From Lachnospiraceae bacterium (lineage in GTDB: Bacteria; Bacillota; Clostridia; Lachnospirales; Lachnospiraceae): DNA of 64,000 bases. A program made the position numbers and the translations under genes. The stretch spans positions 1 to 64,000 of the forward strand of contig JAFSXC010000044.1 in NCBI GenBank assembly GCA_017450105.1. The letters run 5' to 3'. The notes beneath the pieces are model-generated. The model saw nothing but the letters and a program-made list of their open reading frames with translations. It made no database searches and had not been told where the DNA came from. Below are positions 1 through 7,256 of the stretch, piece by piece. The first letter of the stretch is position 1. Each line of letters begins with the position of its first letter.

Positions 1-50
1 CTCCGCTTCCCCTTCATATCGTAAATAGGGTTACTGCCTAAATCTTTTTC

Positions 51-362
51 TCTTCCCTCTACGCCATGCCCCCTGTCACAGGAAATACTGCCACTCTCTA
101 ACACGTTCGCTTACAGTATTTCCTGTGGCAGGCGGCATTCACTTATTTTCGGTTTCTTCCCTCTACCCCATGTGCCCTGGCGCATAAAATACTGCCGCTC
201 TCTAACACGTTCGCTTACAGTATTTCCTGTGGCAGGCGGCATTCACTTATTTTCGGTTTCTTCCCTCTACCCCATGTGCCCTGGCGCATGAAATACTGCC
301 GCTCTCTAACACGTTCGCTTACAGCATTTCATGCACCAGCCCACATTCACTTATTTTTGGTT
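51..362. repeat. Three tandem 104-bp units, each an inverted repeat
   Basis: Three head-to-tail copies with a period of exactly 104 bases: the core ACACGTTCGC starts at 101, 205 and 309. Each unit is an inverted repeat around a conserved 23-base centre. In unit 1 the arms 72-90 and 114-132 pair over 19 bp with one G-U. In unit 3 both arms differ from unit 1 but still pair with each other at 14 of 16 positions, so the changes are compensatory. Unit 2 has a unit-3-like left arm and a unit-1-like right arm and pairs poorly. The end of unit 3 runs into the stop codon of the acetyltransferase gene at 351-353, and units 1 and 2 carry copies of that junction. The array fills the gene-free first 350 bases. 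Function unknown; it may fold in RNA downstream of the gene. Confidence 0.85.
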
Positions 363-1034
363 TTTTCCCTGCGTCTGCCCCGGAGAATAAAGCATGATAT
401 AGTGCTCCAGCACATCCTTATAATTGGTCCGCAGCATAAGCCGGAACCCGAAATGCTCATAAAGCCCGATATTCACCTCATCATTCGTCTCCAGACAGAT
501 CCGGTACCCCTTCTCCTCAGCAAACCCAAGAAGCGTTTTCATAACCCGGCTCCCATATCCTCTCCCCGCCGCCTTCTTCCGCGTAGTAAAAATATAGAGA
601 TACCAGGTTTTATTGTTCATAAAAGGCTTCCTCTCGTTCAGCGCATAGTCCTCAAATTTTTCCATCCGATGCAGCGCCGGCACAAGCACAAGAAGATAAT
701 CCAGGAACGTACTGGTCTTCAGATAATCCCCCATCCCCGGCTTCTCGGCCTCCGGCGGATCGAGCAGAATGATCGAGCGGTATTTGGAAGAATCGGACAA
801 TCCCGCGAAGTTCGGAATACGGTTTCTGAAATCCACGGTCAGCATGTGCGCGAATACTCCGGGGATGTAGTCTCCCTTGAAAAGGTACTGAAACAGGGGG
901 TAATCCCGGAAGGAATCGACTGCCGTGTAAACATACCGATCGAGGTTTTGCTTCGTCAAAAGGCTTTCTTCGGGAAGTCCGTGTAATGCCGCGTATTCAT
1001 AGAGCTCCTGAACATACTTATTCGTGTTTTCCAT
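351..1034 (-). CDS. GNAT family N-acetyltransferase
   Basis: A 227-residue protein of the GNAT acyl-CoA-dependent acetyltransferase fold. The acetyl-CoA pyrophosphate loop is visible as GRGYGSRVM near residue 156, followed by a helix and the usual last strand-helix pair (ETNDEVNIGLYEHFGFRL). The frame is open upstream to 1106, but the ATG at 1034 is preferred: it has AAGGAG upstream, though spaced long (about 13 bases), and the extra upstream residues do not look like the family. It is the last gene of a talC-lipoprotein-GNAT run and its stop lies in the 104-bp repeat array. The substrate cannot be told from the sequence. Confidence 0.8.
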   Translation of the reverse strand: MENTNKYVQELYEYAALHGLPEESLLTKQNLDRYVYTAVDSFRDYPLFQYLFKGDYIPGVFAHMLTVDFRNRIPNFAGLSDSSKYRSIILLDPPEAEKPGMGDYLKTSTFLDYLLVLVPALHRMEKFEDYALNERKPFMNNKTWYLYIFTTRKKAAGRGYGSRVMKTLLGFAEEKGYRICLETNDEVNIGLYEHFGFRLMLRTNYKDVLEHYIMLYSPGQTQGKNQK

Positions 1035-1120
1035 GCGCCTGTTCAAACTCCTTTCTTCCAATCCGGTCGTAAAGCCCTTCCCCGGCCGCAGAACCCCGCC
1101 GGCCATGCTGCCTCTCCGGT

Positions 1121-2647
1121 TTACTGTCCCTCCAGAATTTCCTGCAGGTCAAATTCCTTCCCGGTCCGCTCCTCATACATCTGTTCAAGGGTCTTTCCCT
1201 GATCCTTCGGGTCAAGGTCCACATCCTTGGCGTTTTCCCGCCAGGGATTGTCCTCCGGCAAAAGCTGATAGGCCAGGTTATGCTGCATCCATTCGTAGGC
1301 CATGTCCTCAGGCGTCCGAAAGGAGGACCCGTCCGCTCCGTGAATCGGATGTTCCCCGGCAAGGGCCCGGCAGACCGCGGTAATATCCGCTTCCTCCGTA
1401 AGCCTCCAGGAATCGATCACCCTCCAGTTGTCCGGCGTATAGATGGCGGAAAAGGTCTCGCCATCACAGGTAAAGCTGTAGGCTTCCCCGTCCCCATTGG
1501 AATTCTCAAGAAGAATCTCCGCTTCCGTACTATCCTCGGTCGAGGCCGCAGCCTCGATCTCAGCCGGCCCCCGGATCACAAGCTCCGCAGACTGAAAGAG
1601 CATAAGCAGCTTGCCGTTATCCCGCGCAAGGCACCACCCGTCCTCCTCCTTCTGCCACCGAAGCGGACGTACTGTTTCCCCCGCGACATAGTTATAGTCA
1701 TAGAGCAAAAGCTCATCCCCGTCTTCGACGTAAAGATAGAGCTCGATCATCCCGTCCGTATTGTCCATATCAATCCGCCAGCCCCGGTCGGTCTTATCAA
1801 AACTCGCTCTCTTCTCCAGCTCCGGCGTTTTTACCGTCGTATGGATCTCCCCGTTTCGGTCCGTCTCTTCCCGGCGGTAGAGATCCCGGAACAGGACTCT
1901 CCTCCCCTCCCACTGCCGGAATTCCCAATGCTCATAGTCCCATGGAAACACCTTTTCAAAGCGGTTTCGCAGGGTAAAATTAGCATAAGACAGTCCGTAC
2001 TCTGCCCCCCGCCGGCTCCGGTCGGAAACCGTATAGCCGGAGAGCTCCCTGTCCTCCGGCGCCGTAATACTCCCGCTCACACAGATGGTTTTCCCGCGGT
2101 CTAAGTCAGCTACATAGGCCTCTACGTCCCCGTTTTCCGCGACAAGCTCCCCCGGAAGCCCCGTTGCCGGAACAACGGAGTCCGCCCAGCTTCCGGCCCC
2201 CCCCGGGGAAGCAGTGCCGGCAATCACATATGCGCTGAAGTCGGAAACCTCAAGCTCCAAGGGTAAAGAAAGGCTTTCCAGATAGAGCTTGCGCGCGCAG
2301 GTCTGAAACTCCTCCCAGGCCTCGTCATCCGGCTCGATAAACATCTCCCCGGTCTTTGTATTGATCGTAAACGCACGTTCCCTTTCCCCGTCAAACAGGA
2401 CGCCCTCGGCATAATCCGTCAGGTAATGAGGCCCGCTTCCGTACATGAACACGTACGGTTCAATGGAGCGGACCTCTCCCTTTTCCCAATACCTTCTGAT
2501 CCAATTCTCAGCCTCCTCCCGCCCGGCATCCGTAAGCGCCTGCTCTTCGTCGGCGCTATAGACCGGGCCTCTGTGGAAGCACCCGCCGGCGAAGAGTACC
2601 GCGCCAAGGATCATAACGGGAAGGATCTGTTTTCCTGTTTTTCGCAT
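1121..2647 (-). CDS. Putative lipoprotein of unknown function
   Basis: A 508-residue protein with a lipoprotein signal: charged start (MRKTGKQ), hydrophobic stretch and lipobox LFAGGC, giving a lipidated cysteine near residue 23. The mature part looks soluble and extracytoplasmic, rich in acidic and aromatic residues, with no catalytic motif that I recognise. The start ATG lies 7 bases after the talC stop and a GGAG lies about 12 bases upstream, so it is probably co-transcribed with talC. The C-terminus has an acidic helical stretch (around TLEQMYEERTGKEFD). Anchoring to the outer face of the membrane is inferred from the lipobox. Confidence 0.75.
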   Translation of the reverse strand: MRKTGKQILPVMILGAVLFAGGCFHRGPVYSADEEQALTDAGREEAENWIRRYWEKGEVRSIEPYVFMYGSGPHYLTDYAEGVLFDGERERAFTINTKTGEMFIEPDDEAWEEFQTCARKLYLESLSLPLELEVSDFSAYVIAGTASPGGAGSWADSVVPATGLPGELVAENGDVEAYVADLDRGKTICVSGSITAPEDRELSGYTVSDRSRRGAEYGLSYANFTLRNRFEKVFPWDYEHWEFRQWEGRRVLFRDLYRREETDRNGEIHTTVKTPELEKRASFDKTDRGWRIDMDNTDGMIELYLYVEDGDELLLYDYNYVAGETVRPLRWQKEEDGWCLARDNGKLLMLFQSAELVIRGPAEIEAAASTEDSTEAEILLENSNGDGEAYSFTCDGETFSAIYTPDNWRVIDSWRLTEEADITAVCRALAGEHPIHGADGSSFRTPEDMAYEWMQHNLAYQLLPEDNPWRENAKDVDLDPKDQGKTLEQMYEERTGKEFDLQEILEGQ

Positions 2648-2654
2648 GGATCCG

Positions 2655-3308
2655 TTAATCTCCGAATACCTCTCTGTAATCCTTCTGGAACTTCTCGATT
2701 CCCTGATCCGTCAGCGGATGCTTTGTCATCTGCATAAGGACCTTAAAGGGAACGGTCGCGATGTGGGCTCCGGCAAGCGCAGAATCCGTTACGTGGGTCG
2801 TATTCCGTATGGAGGCGGAGATGATCTCGGTCTCATATTGATAGATCTTAAAGATCTCCGCGATCGTGGAAATAAGCTCCACTCCGACCTCGTTGATATC
2901 ATCCAGCCGTCCCACAAACGGAGAGACATAGGTGGCGCCGGCCTCCGCCGCAAGCAGCGCCTGATTAGCGGAAAAGATCAGGGTCACATTTGTTTTGATC
3001 CGTTCCGAGGAAAGCACCTTCACGGCCTTCAGACCCTCCGCCGTCATCGGGATCTTCACGACCATATTGGGATGGATCCTCGCGATCTCGCGGCCCTCCT
3101 TGATCATCCCCTCCGCGTCGGTCGTTGTCGCCTTTACCTCACCGCTGATCGGGCCGTCCACGATGGATGTGATCTCCTTGATCACCTCCTTAAAATCGCG
3201 GCCCTCTCTGGCGATCAGCGACGGGTTCGTGGTTACCCCGCTGATGATCCCCATTTCATTGGCCTGGCGGATCTCCTCCACATTGGCAGTGTCAATAAAA
3301 AACTTCAT
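2655..3308 (-). CDS. talC: Transaldolase, TalC/MipB family
   Basis: A 217-residue class I aldolase of the short transaldolase/fructose-6-phosphate aldolase family, cytoplasmic, acting in the non-oxidative pentose phosphate pathway. The start MKFFIDTAN and TTNPSL at 26-31 are family hallmarks, and the Schiff-base lysine is K85 in MVVKIPMT. Residue 57 is Glu (ISGEVKATT), where E. coli FSA has Gln59; this favours transaldolase over pure aldolase activity, but that is inference. The frame is open six codons further up, but ATG 3308 has a GGGGGG ribosome site at proper spacing. First gene of a three-gene unit with a promoter candidate at 3384-3412. Confidence 0.93.
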   Translation of the reverse strand: MKFFIDTANVEEIRQANEMGIISGVTTNPSLIAREGRDFKEVIKEITSIVDGPISGEVKATTTDAEGMIKEGREIARIHPNMVVKIPMTAEGLKAVKVLSSERIKTNVTLIFSANQALLAAEAGATYVSPFVGRLDDINEVGVELISTIAEIFKIYQYETEIISASIRNTTHVTDSALAGAHIATVPFKVLMQMTKHPLTDQGIEKFQKDYREVFGD

Positions 3309-3383
3309 AGCTAACCCCCCTTTCAAGGTATTTGGTTACTGTTCTCCTGCCCGTCCGTTTGTCCTCCCTATTTATTCTTATTT

Positions 3384-3412
3384 ATTTTACGATGCTTTTC
3401 CTTTACGGGCAA
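3384..3412 (-). promoter_or_regulatory. Candidate promoter for talC
   Basis: On the minus strand, -35 TTGCCC (3407-3412) and -10 TAAAAT (3384-3389) are separated by 17 bases. It lies just after the tRNA-Trp terminator and about 75 bases upstream of the talC start. The leader contains a GGTTACTGTTC stretch at about 3332 that resembles the end of the nearby inverted-repeat element. Confidence 0.5.
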
Positions 3413-3423
3413 GCAAAACAGAC

Positions 3424-3462
3424 AAGAAAAAAAGCCCCCGGAGCATCTCAGTTCCGAGGGCT
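3424..3462 (-). terminator. Rho-independent terminator after tRNA-Trp
   Basis: A 10-bp stem (AGCCCTCGGA with TCCGGGGGCT, one G-U) around a 10-base loop, followed by seven T on the minus strand. It begins a few bases after the tRNA 3' end. Confidence 0.9.
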
Positions 3463-3468
3463 TAAGAG

Positions 3469-3539
3469 CAGGGGATGAGAGAATCGAACTCCCACCAAAG
3501 GTTTTGGAGACCCCTATCATACCATTTGACCAATCCCCT
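3469..3539 (-). tRNA. tRNA-Trp (anticodon CCA)
   Basis: A complete 71-base cloverleaf. The acceptor stem AGGGGAT/ATCCCCT pairs fully, with discriminator G. The D stem is GTCA/TGAT, the anticodon stem GGGGT/ACCTT with loop CTCCAAA (anticodon CCA), and the T stem GGGAG/CTCTC with loop TTCGATT. The 3' CCA is not encoded, as CTC follows the discriminator. It has its own promoter and terminator. Confidence 0.95.
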
Positions 3540-3557
3540 GTGCCAATAAGCTTGTAT

Positions 3558-3586
3558 AGAATATCATTCATACTCCTTTTTGTCAA
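3558..3586 (-). promoter_or_regulatory. Promoter for tRNA-Trp
   Basis: Minus strand: consensus -35 TTGACA (3581-3586), 17-base spacer, -10 TATTCT (3558-3563), about 12 bases before the expected start near 3550. The inverted-repeat element ends only about 17 bases upstream of the -35. Confidence 0.75.
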
Positions 3587-3602
3587 GCATATCCTGTTCT
3601 CC

Positions 3603-3816
3603 TTACTGTTCACACCCCAATGTCATTAACTTAAGCAAATATACATAGTGGCGTCGCTCCCGCAAGCCATCTCCCGGACTTAAGTGCGCGGGGGCCCCGC
3701 GAAAAATAAGTCCTCCCGGAAAAGCATCGGTTCCCCCGTGTTCGATCCGGGGAGTCTTACTCGCGTTATGAGGAAGGTTTTGGCTTAAGTTAATGACATT
3801 GAGGTGTGAACAGTAA
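3603..3816. mobile_element. MITE-like element with 34-bp terminal inverted repeats
   Basis: A 214-bp non-coding element bounded by 3603-3636 and 3783-3816, which match as inverted repeats at 33 of 34 positions (outer ends TTACTGTTCACA and TGTGAACAGTAA). It has no open frame of useful length. The interior contains GC-rich palindromic stretches, for example CGCGGGGGCCCCGCG near 3688-3702. The right end is followed by a second CGAACAGTAAC copy. A diverged solo end is at 49472-49516. It lies between the tRNA-Trp promoter and the diguanylate cyclase gene. The rest of the gap, 3817-3923, is AT-rich with nothing clear in it. Mobility is inferred from structure; no transposase is present. Confidence 0.75.
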
Positions 3817-3923
3817 CGAACAGTAACCGGCAGGAAAAATTTATTAAATCCTAATGTAGCAAAATTAATTTTAAAGTGATATTATAGCGTTATCATTTAA
3901 AATGCGATGCCGCATAAAGAGGG

Positions 3924-5417
3924 ATGAATGCAAAAATGGATATAGCACCTTTGGTATTAAGCAATTATATTATGGTTGCAGAACTCCTTGGCCTGTGGGT
4001 AATGCTGGAGTCGAATGTCCATCTGAAAAAACGGACGATTAATGTAACCCGCGTTGTGATCCTCTTAATCTTTGCGGAAGCGGTCTGCTGGGCCGTTGAA
4101 CGCTGGACCCGTGAAATCGGATATCTGACAGCAGCCAGGCTTTTTCTTGCTCCGACGATCTACCTGCTCCACCCCATCATCATGATCGGGATCATGGAAA
4201 TGGCGGATTTTGTGAAAAAGCACAGGCTTCTGCTCTATCTGCCGGTGCTGATCAGCGCCCCGCTCCTGTATACCTCACAGTGGACGCATCTGATCTACTG
4301 GTTTTCTCCGGAAAACCTCTACATCGGGGCGGATACCCCGATGCGGTATTTCCCGTATTTCCTTTTTTTACTCTACGTTGTCCTGTTTATCGGCGCATTT
4401 ACGATCCATTACGCCCGGTACGGCACGGCGGAAAGAAGAGGGATCCAGGTCAGTATTATCGCTGCGGCGGTCGGGGTGGTCTGCAACATCATTTTCAGTA
4501 TCGACGCGGACTACAGTACTCTTTTTGCTTCGCTTCTGCTGATTTATTATCTGTCCCTGTACATACTGACCGCCAAGGAGGATACCCTTACGCATCTTCT
4601 GAACCGTCAATGCTATTTTTCGGATTCGGATAAGCTGAAGGACCAGATTTCCGCGGTCGTGTCTGTGGATATGAACGATCTGAAAAAGATCAATGACTCG
4701 CAGGGCCATGACGCCGGAGATAAGGCTCTGAAAACGGTAGCCGACTGTCTTACGAAGAACCGGCTGAAGAATAAGCTGGTGTACCGGATCGGCGGGGATG
4801 AGTACGCGATCTTTTACCTGGGGGCGTCCGAAGCCGCGGTCAAAAATGACATAGAAAGCATGCGAAAAGAGCTGTCCAAAACCGGCTATACCTGCGCCTT
4901 CGGCTATGAAATGGTAAAGGAAAAGGATATCCACAAGGCCATGCTGGTCGCCGACCACGAAATGTATTCGAACAAGGCGGTCCTCAAGGATTCAAGCGAA
5001 CGAAGGATCGCGGCTCACAAAGAAGCGACCATCCGCGTTATGCACGAGGCGCTCGGCTCCGGCATGTGGGGTATGGAATTTGATGAAAACGGGAAAATGG
5101 TCTCCGTGGAATGGAGTCCGGAATTTCGAAGGATGATCGGCTACAAGGATGAAAACGACTTCCCGAACGTCCTGGAATCCTGGTCAGACCTTCTGTATCC
5201 GGAGGACAAGGAAGCCGTTTTAAAGGAATTCAACGAAACGATCTCCGATTACTCCGGCCGCAAGAACTACGATGTGGAATACCGGCTGAAGGTCCGAAGC
5301 GGCGACTGGAGATGGTTTCATGCCATCGGAAGGCTGCTGCGGCGAGACAACGGCGTCCCGCTTTCCTATGTGGGAATGTTCGTGGATATCACCAACCGAA
5401 AGGCCGCGGGCCTGTAA
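3924..5417 (+). CDS. Membrane diguanylate cyclase, GGDEF plus C-terminal PAS
   Basis: A 497-residue signalling protein expected to make cyclic di-GMP from two GTP. The first ~215 residues hold about seven hydrophobic segments, a membrane sensor. The GGDEF domain follows (about 217-360), with metal aspartate in VDMNDLKKIND (about 249) and an intact signature GGDEY at 290-294. No RxxD inhibitory site is seen just before it. A PAS domain (about 370-497) sits at the C-terminus, ending in the typical GMFVDITNRK. This order, PAS after GGDEF, is less usual. The start is ambiguous: ATG 3924 sits almost on GAGGG, while ATG 3936 is about 12 bases from it. It is convergent with radA, 10 bases apart. Confidence 0.9.
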   Translation: MNAKMDIAPLVLSNYIMVAELLGLWVMLESNVHLKKRTINVTRVVILLIFAEAVCWAVERWTREIGYLTAARLFLAPTIYLLHPIIMIGIMEMADFVKKHRLLLYLPVLISAPLLYTSQWTHLIYWFSPENLYIGADTPMRYFPYFLFLLYVVLFIGAFTIHYARYGTAERRGIQVSIIAAAVGVVCNIIFSIDADYSTLFASLLLIYYLSLYILTAKEDTLTHLLNRQCYFSDSDKLKDQISAVVSVDMNDLKKINDSQGHDAGDKALKTVADCLTKNRLKNKLVYRIGGDEYAIFYLGASEAAVKNDIESMRKELSKTGYTCAFGYEMVKEKDIHKAMLVADHEMYSNKAVLKDSSERRIAAHKEATIRVMHEALGSGMWGMEFDENGKMVSVEWSPEFRRMIGYKDENDFPNVLESWSDLLYPEDKEAVLKEFNETISDYSGRKNYDVEYRLKVRSGDWRWFHAIGRLLRRDNGVPLSYVGMFVDITNRKAAGL

Positions 5418-5427
5418 GCAAAACGGA

Positions 5428-6822
5428 TCACCCGGCAAAAATGGGGCCCTGGTCCGTTCCGCGGATCGCCGCCACCGCTTCTCCGATATGGGAAACGCCG
5501 ATGAGCTTCATTCCCTCCGCATTCTTCATCCCCTTCAGCGAAGCCTTCGGCAGAATACAGGTCGAAAAGCCCAGCTTCTTCGCCTCCGCCACCCGCTTTG
5601 CCGCAAAAGAAGCAGAGCGCACCTCGCCGGATAGACCCACCTCCCCGAAGCAGGTTAAGGAAGGATCGATCGGACTGTCCTCCAGGCTGGAAACCAGAGA
5701 CAGCACGATCCCGAGATCCGCCGCCGGCTCCGAGATCCGGATCCCGCCGGCGATATTGACATAAGCGTCGCAGGACGAGAGGGACAGAGAAAGCCTCTTT
5801 TCCACGACCGCCATCAGAAGATTCACACGGTTATAATCCGCGCCGGCCGCTGTACGCCGGGGTACGTTAAAAAAGCTCCGGCAGACCAGAGCCTGGATTT
5901 CGAGAAGGATCGGCCTGGTCCCTTCCATCGAGCAGACCACTACGGAGCCGCTGGCTCCCTCGGGCCGGCCGGAGAGCATATATTCCGAAGGGTTTTTCAC
6001 CTCGATCAGGCCCTTCTCCTGCATCTCAAAAACACCGATCTCATTCGTGGATCCGAAGCGGTTCTTAACCCCGCGAAGGATCCGGTAGCTTTCATGCCGC
6101 TCCCCCTCAAAATAGAGAACCGTATCGACCATATGCTCAAGGACCCGCGGACCGGCGACGACGCCCTCCTTGGTTACATGCCCCACGATGAAAACGGAGA
6201 TTCCCTCCGTTTTGGCAAGCTGCATCAGGATCCCGGTGGACTCCCGCACCTGGGAGACGCTCCCCGGAGCCGAGCTGATCTGGTCATTGTACATCGTCTG
6301 GATCGAGTCGATCACGGCAAATTCCGGACGCATTTTACGGATCGTCTCGGCAATGTCCGTAAGATTCGTTTCCGCGAGCATAAACAGCTCTCCGGTAAAG
6401 CCGCCCAGCCGGTCCGCGCGCAGCTTGATCTGCTCCAGAGACTCCTCCCCGGAAACATAGAGAACGCTGTGTCCCGTATTTACAAGGTTTCTGCAGACCT
6501 GCAGCATGATCGTGGATTTCCCGATGCCGGGATCACCGCCCACCAGGGTCAGCGACCCCCGCATGATCCCGCCGCCGAGCACCCGGTCCAGCTCCTCCAT
6601 CCCGGAGGAGACTCTTTCTCCGGTCCCGGTAACGATCTCGGACAGCTTTACCGGCGCGGCGTCCTGCGTTTTCCGAACGGTCTTCGCCGCCCCGTAGCCC
6701 TTCGGCGCCGCCGGCTCCTCGACAAAGGTATTCCATTCCCGGCACCCGGGGCACTGTCCCATCCACTTCGCGGATTCATAGCCGCAGGACTGACAGAAGA
6801 ACAGGGTTTTCTCCTTGGCCAT
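5428..6822 (-). CDS. radA: DNA repair protein RadA (Sms)
   Basis: A 464-residue RecA-related ATPase that promotes branch migration during recombinational repair and transformation. Domains in order: N-terminal C4 zinc finger (CQSCGYESAKWMGQCPGC, from about residue 10), RecA-like core with Walker A GGDPGIGKST (about 94-103), the RadA-specific KNRFG motif (VKNRFGSTNE, about 253), and a C-terminal Lon-protease-like domain. Length is usual for the family. It lies 3 bases after the small 136-residue gene and is the last gene of the long ispF-to-radA run. clpC-radA proximity is also seen in Bacillus. Confidence 0.97.
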   Translation of the reverse strand: MAKEKTLFFCQSCGYESAKWMGQCPGCREWNTFVEEPAAPKGYGAAKTVRKTQDAAPVKLSEIVTGTGERVSSGMEELDRVLGGGIMRGSLTLVGGDPGIGKSTIMLQVCRNLVNTGHSVLYVSGEESLEQIKLRADRLGGFTGELFMLAETNLTDIAETIRKMRPEFAVIDSIQTMYNDQISSAPGSVSQVRESTGILMQLAKTEGISVFIVGHVTKEGVVAGPRVLEHMVDTVLYFEGERHESYRILRGVKNRFGSTNEIGVFEMQEKGLIEVKNPSEYMLSGRPEGASGSVVVCSMEGTRPILLEIQALVCRSFFNVPRRTAAGADYNRVNLLMAVVEKRLSLSLSSCDAYVNIAGGIRISEPAADLGIVLSLVSSLEDSPIDPSLTCFGEVGLSGEVRSASFAAKRVAEAKKLGFSTCILPKASLKGMKNAEGMKLIGVSHIGEAVAAIRGTDQGPIFAG

Positions 6823-6825
6823 TCC

Positions 6826-7236
6826 TTACGCCTTTACGATCTCCACAGCCACCGGCTCTCCGGGATTCAGCTCCACGGAGAAAGTGAGCTTTCCGCTCAG
6901 GCTGCTCTTTAAAACACCGATATCCTTTCCCTCCACAAGAACCCTGTAGGAGGCTTCCTCTTCAAGACCGACCGTGATCTCGGCGTCCTCGTCCCCCTCC
7001 ACAAGGAAGGAGATCCTGTCTCCCTCTGCCGCGAAATGATTGACGGCCGTTCCCGGGGTGGACTCGTAGGCAAAAGCCCCGTCCTTTTCCAGCCGGGTGA
7101 TCTCGCGGAAGGTCTTCACCTTATAGAGCGCGCCCTCATGCTTGAGCTCCAGCTTTTTCTTCTCCGCCAGAGAGTAGTCGCCGAAGCTGAGAGTCCCGTT
7201 CTCGTCGCCCCGGATCAGTTCTTCTACCTTCGCCAT
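6826..7236 (-). CDS. Small conserved protein between clpC and radA
   Basis: A 136-residue soluble protein with no signal peptide or membrane segment. It is rich in beta-strand patterns and starts MAKVEELIRGDENGTLSFGDY. I recall similar short proteins in this position in Lachnospiraceae, where database names such as endosialidase have been applied; nothing in this sequence supports that activity and I do not adopt it. Spacing of 20 bases from clpC and 3 bases from radA indicates co-transcription. Function unknown; context suggests a stress- or repair-linked role at most. Confidence 0.75.
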   Translation of the reverse strand: MAKVEELIRGDENGTLSFGDYSLAEKKKLELKHEGALYKVKTFREITRLEKDGAFAYESTPGTAVNHFAAEGDRISFLVEGDEDAEITVGLEEEASYRVLVEGKDIGVLKSSLSGKLTFSVELNPGEPVAVEIVKA

Positions 7237-7256
7237 GCTTTTTTCCTCCTGAATGC

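Noticed and set aside
51..362. CRISPR array
   Set aside because: Repeats are directly adjacent 104-base units with no variable spacers and no cas genes.
276..986. Plus-strand 236-residue open frame
   Set aside because: It lies antisense to the GNAT gene, which has clear family motifs, and its product has no recognisable pattern; a GC-driven shadow.
3725..3765. tRNA-like T arm (GTTCGATCC) inside the MITE-like element
   Set aside because: The flanking bases do not form a 5-bp stem with a 7-base loop and no acceptor or anticodon arm is present.
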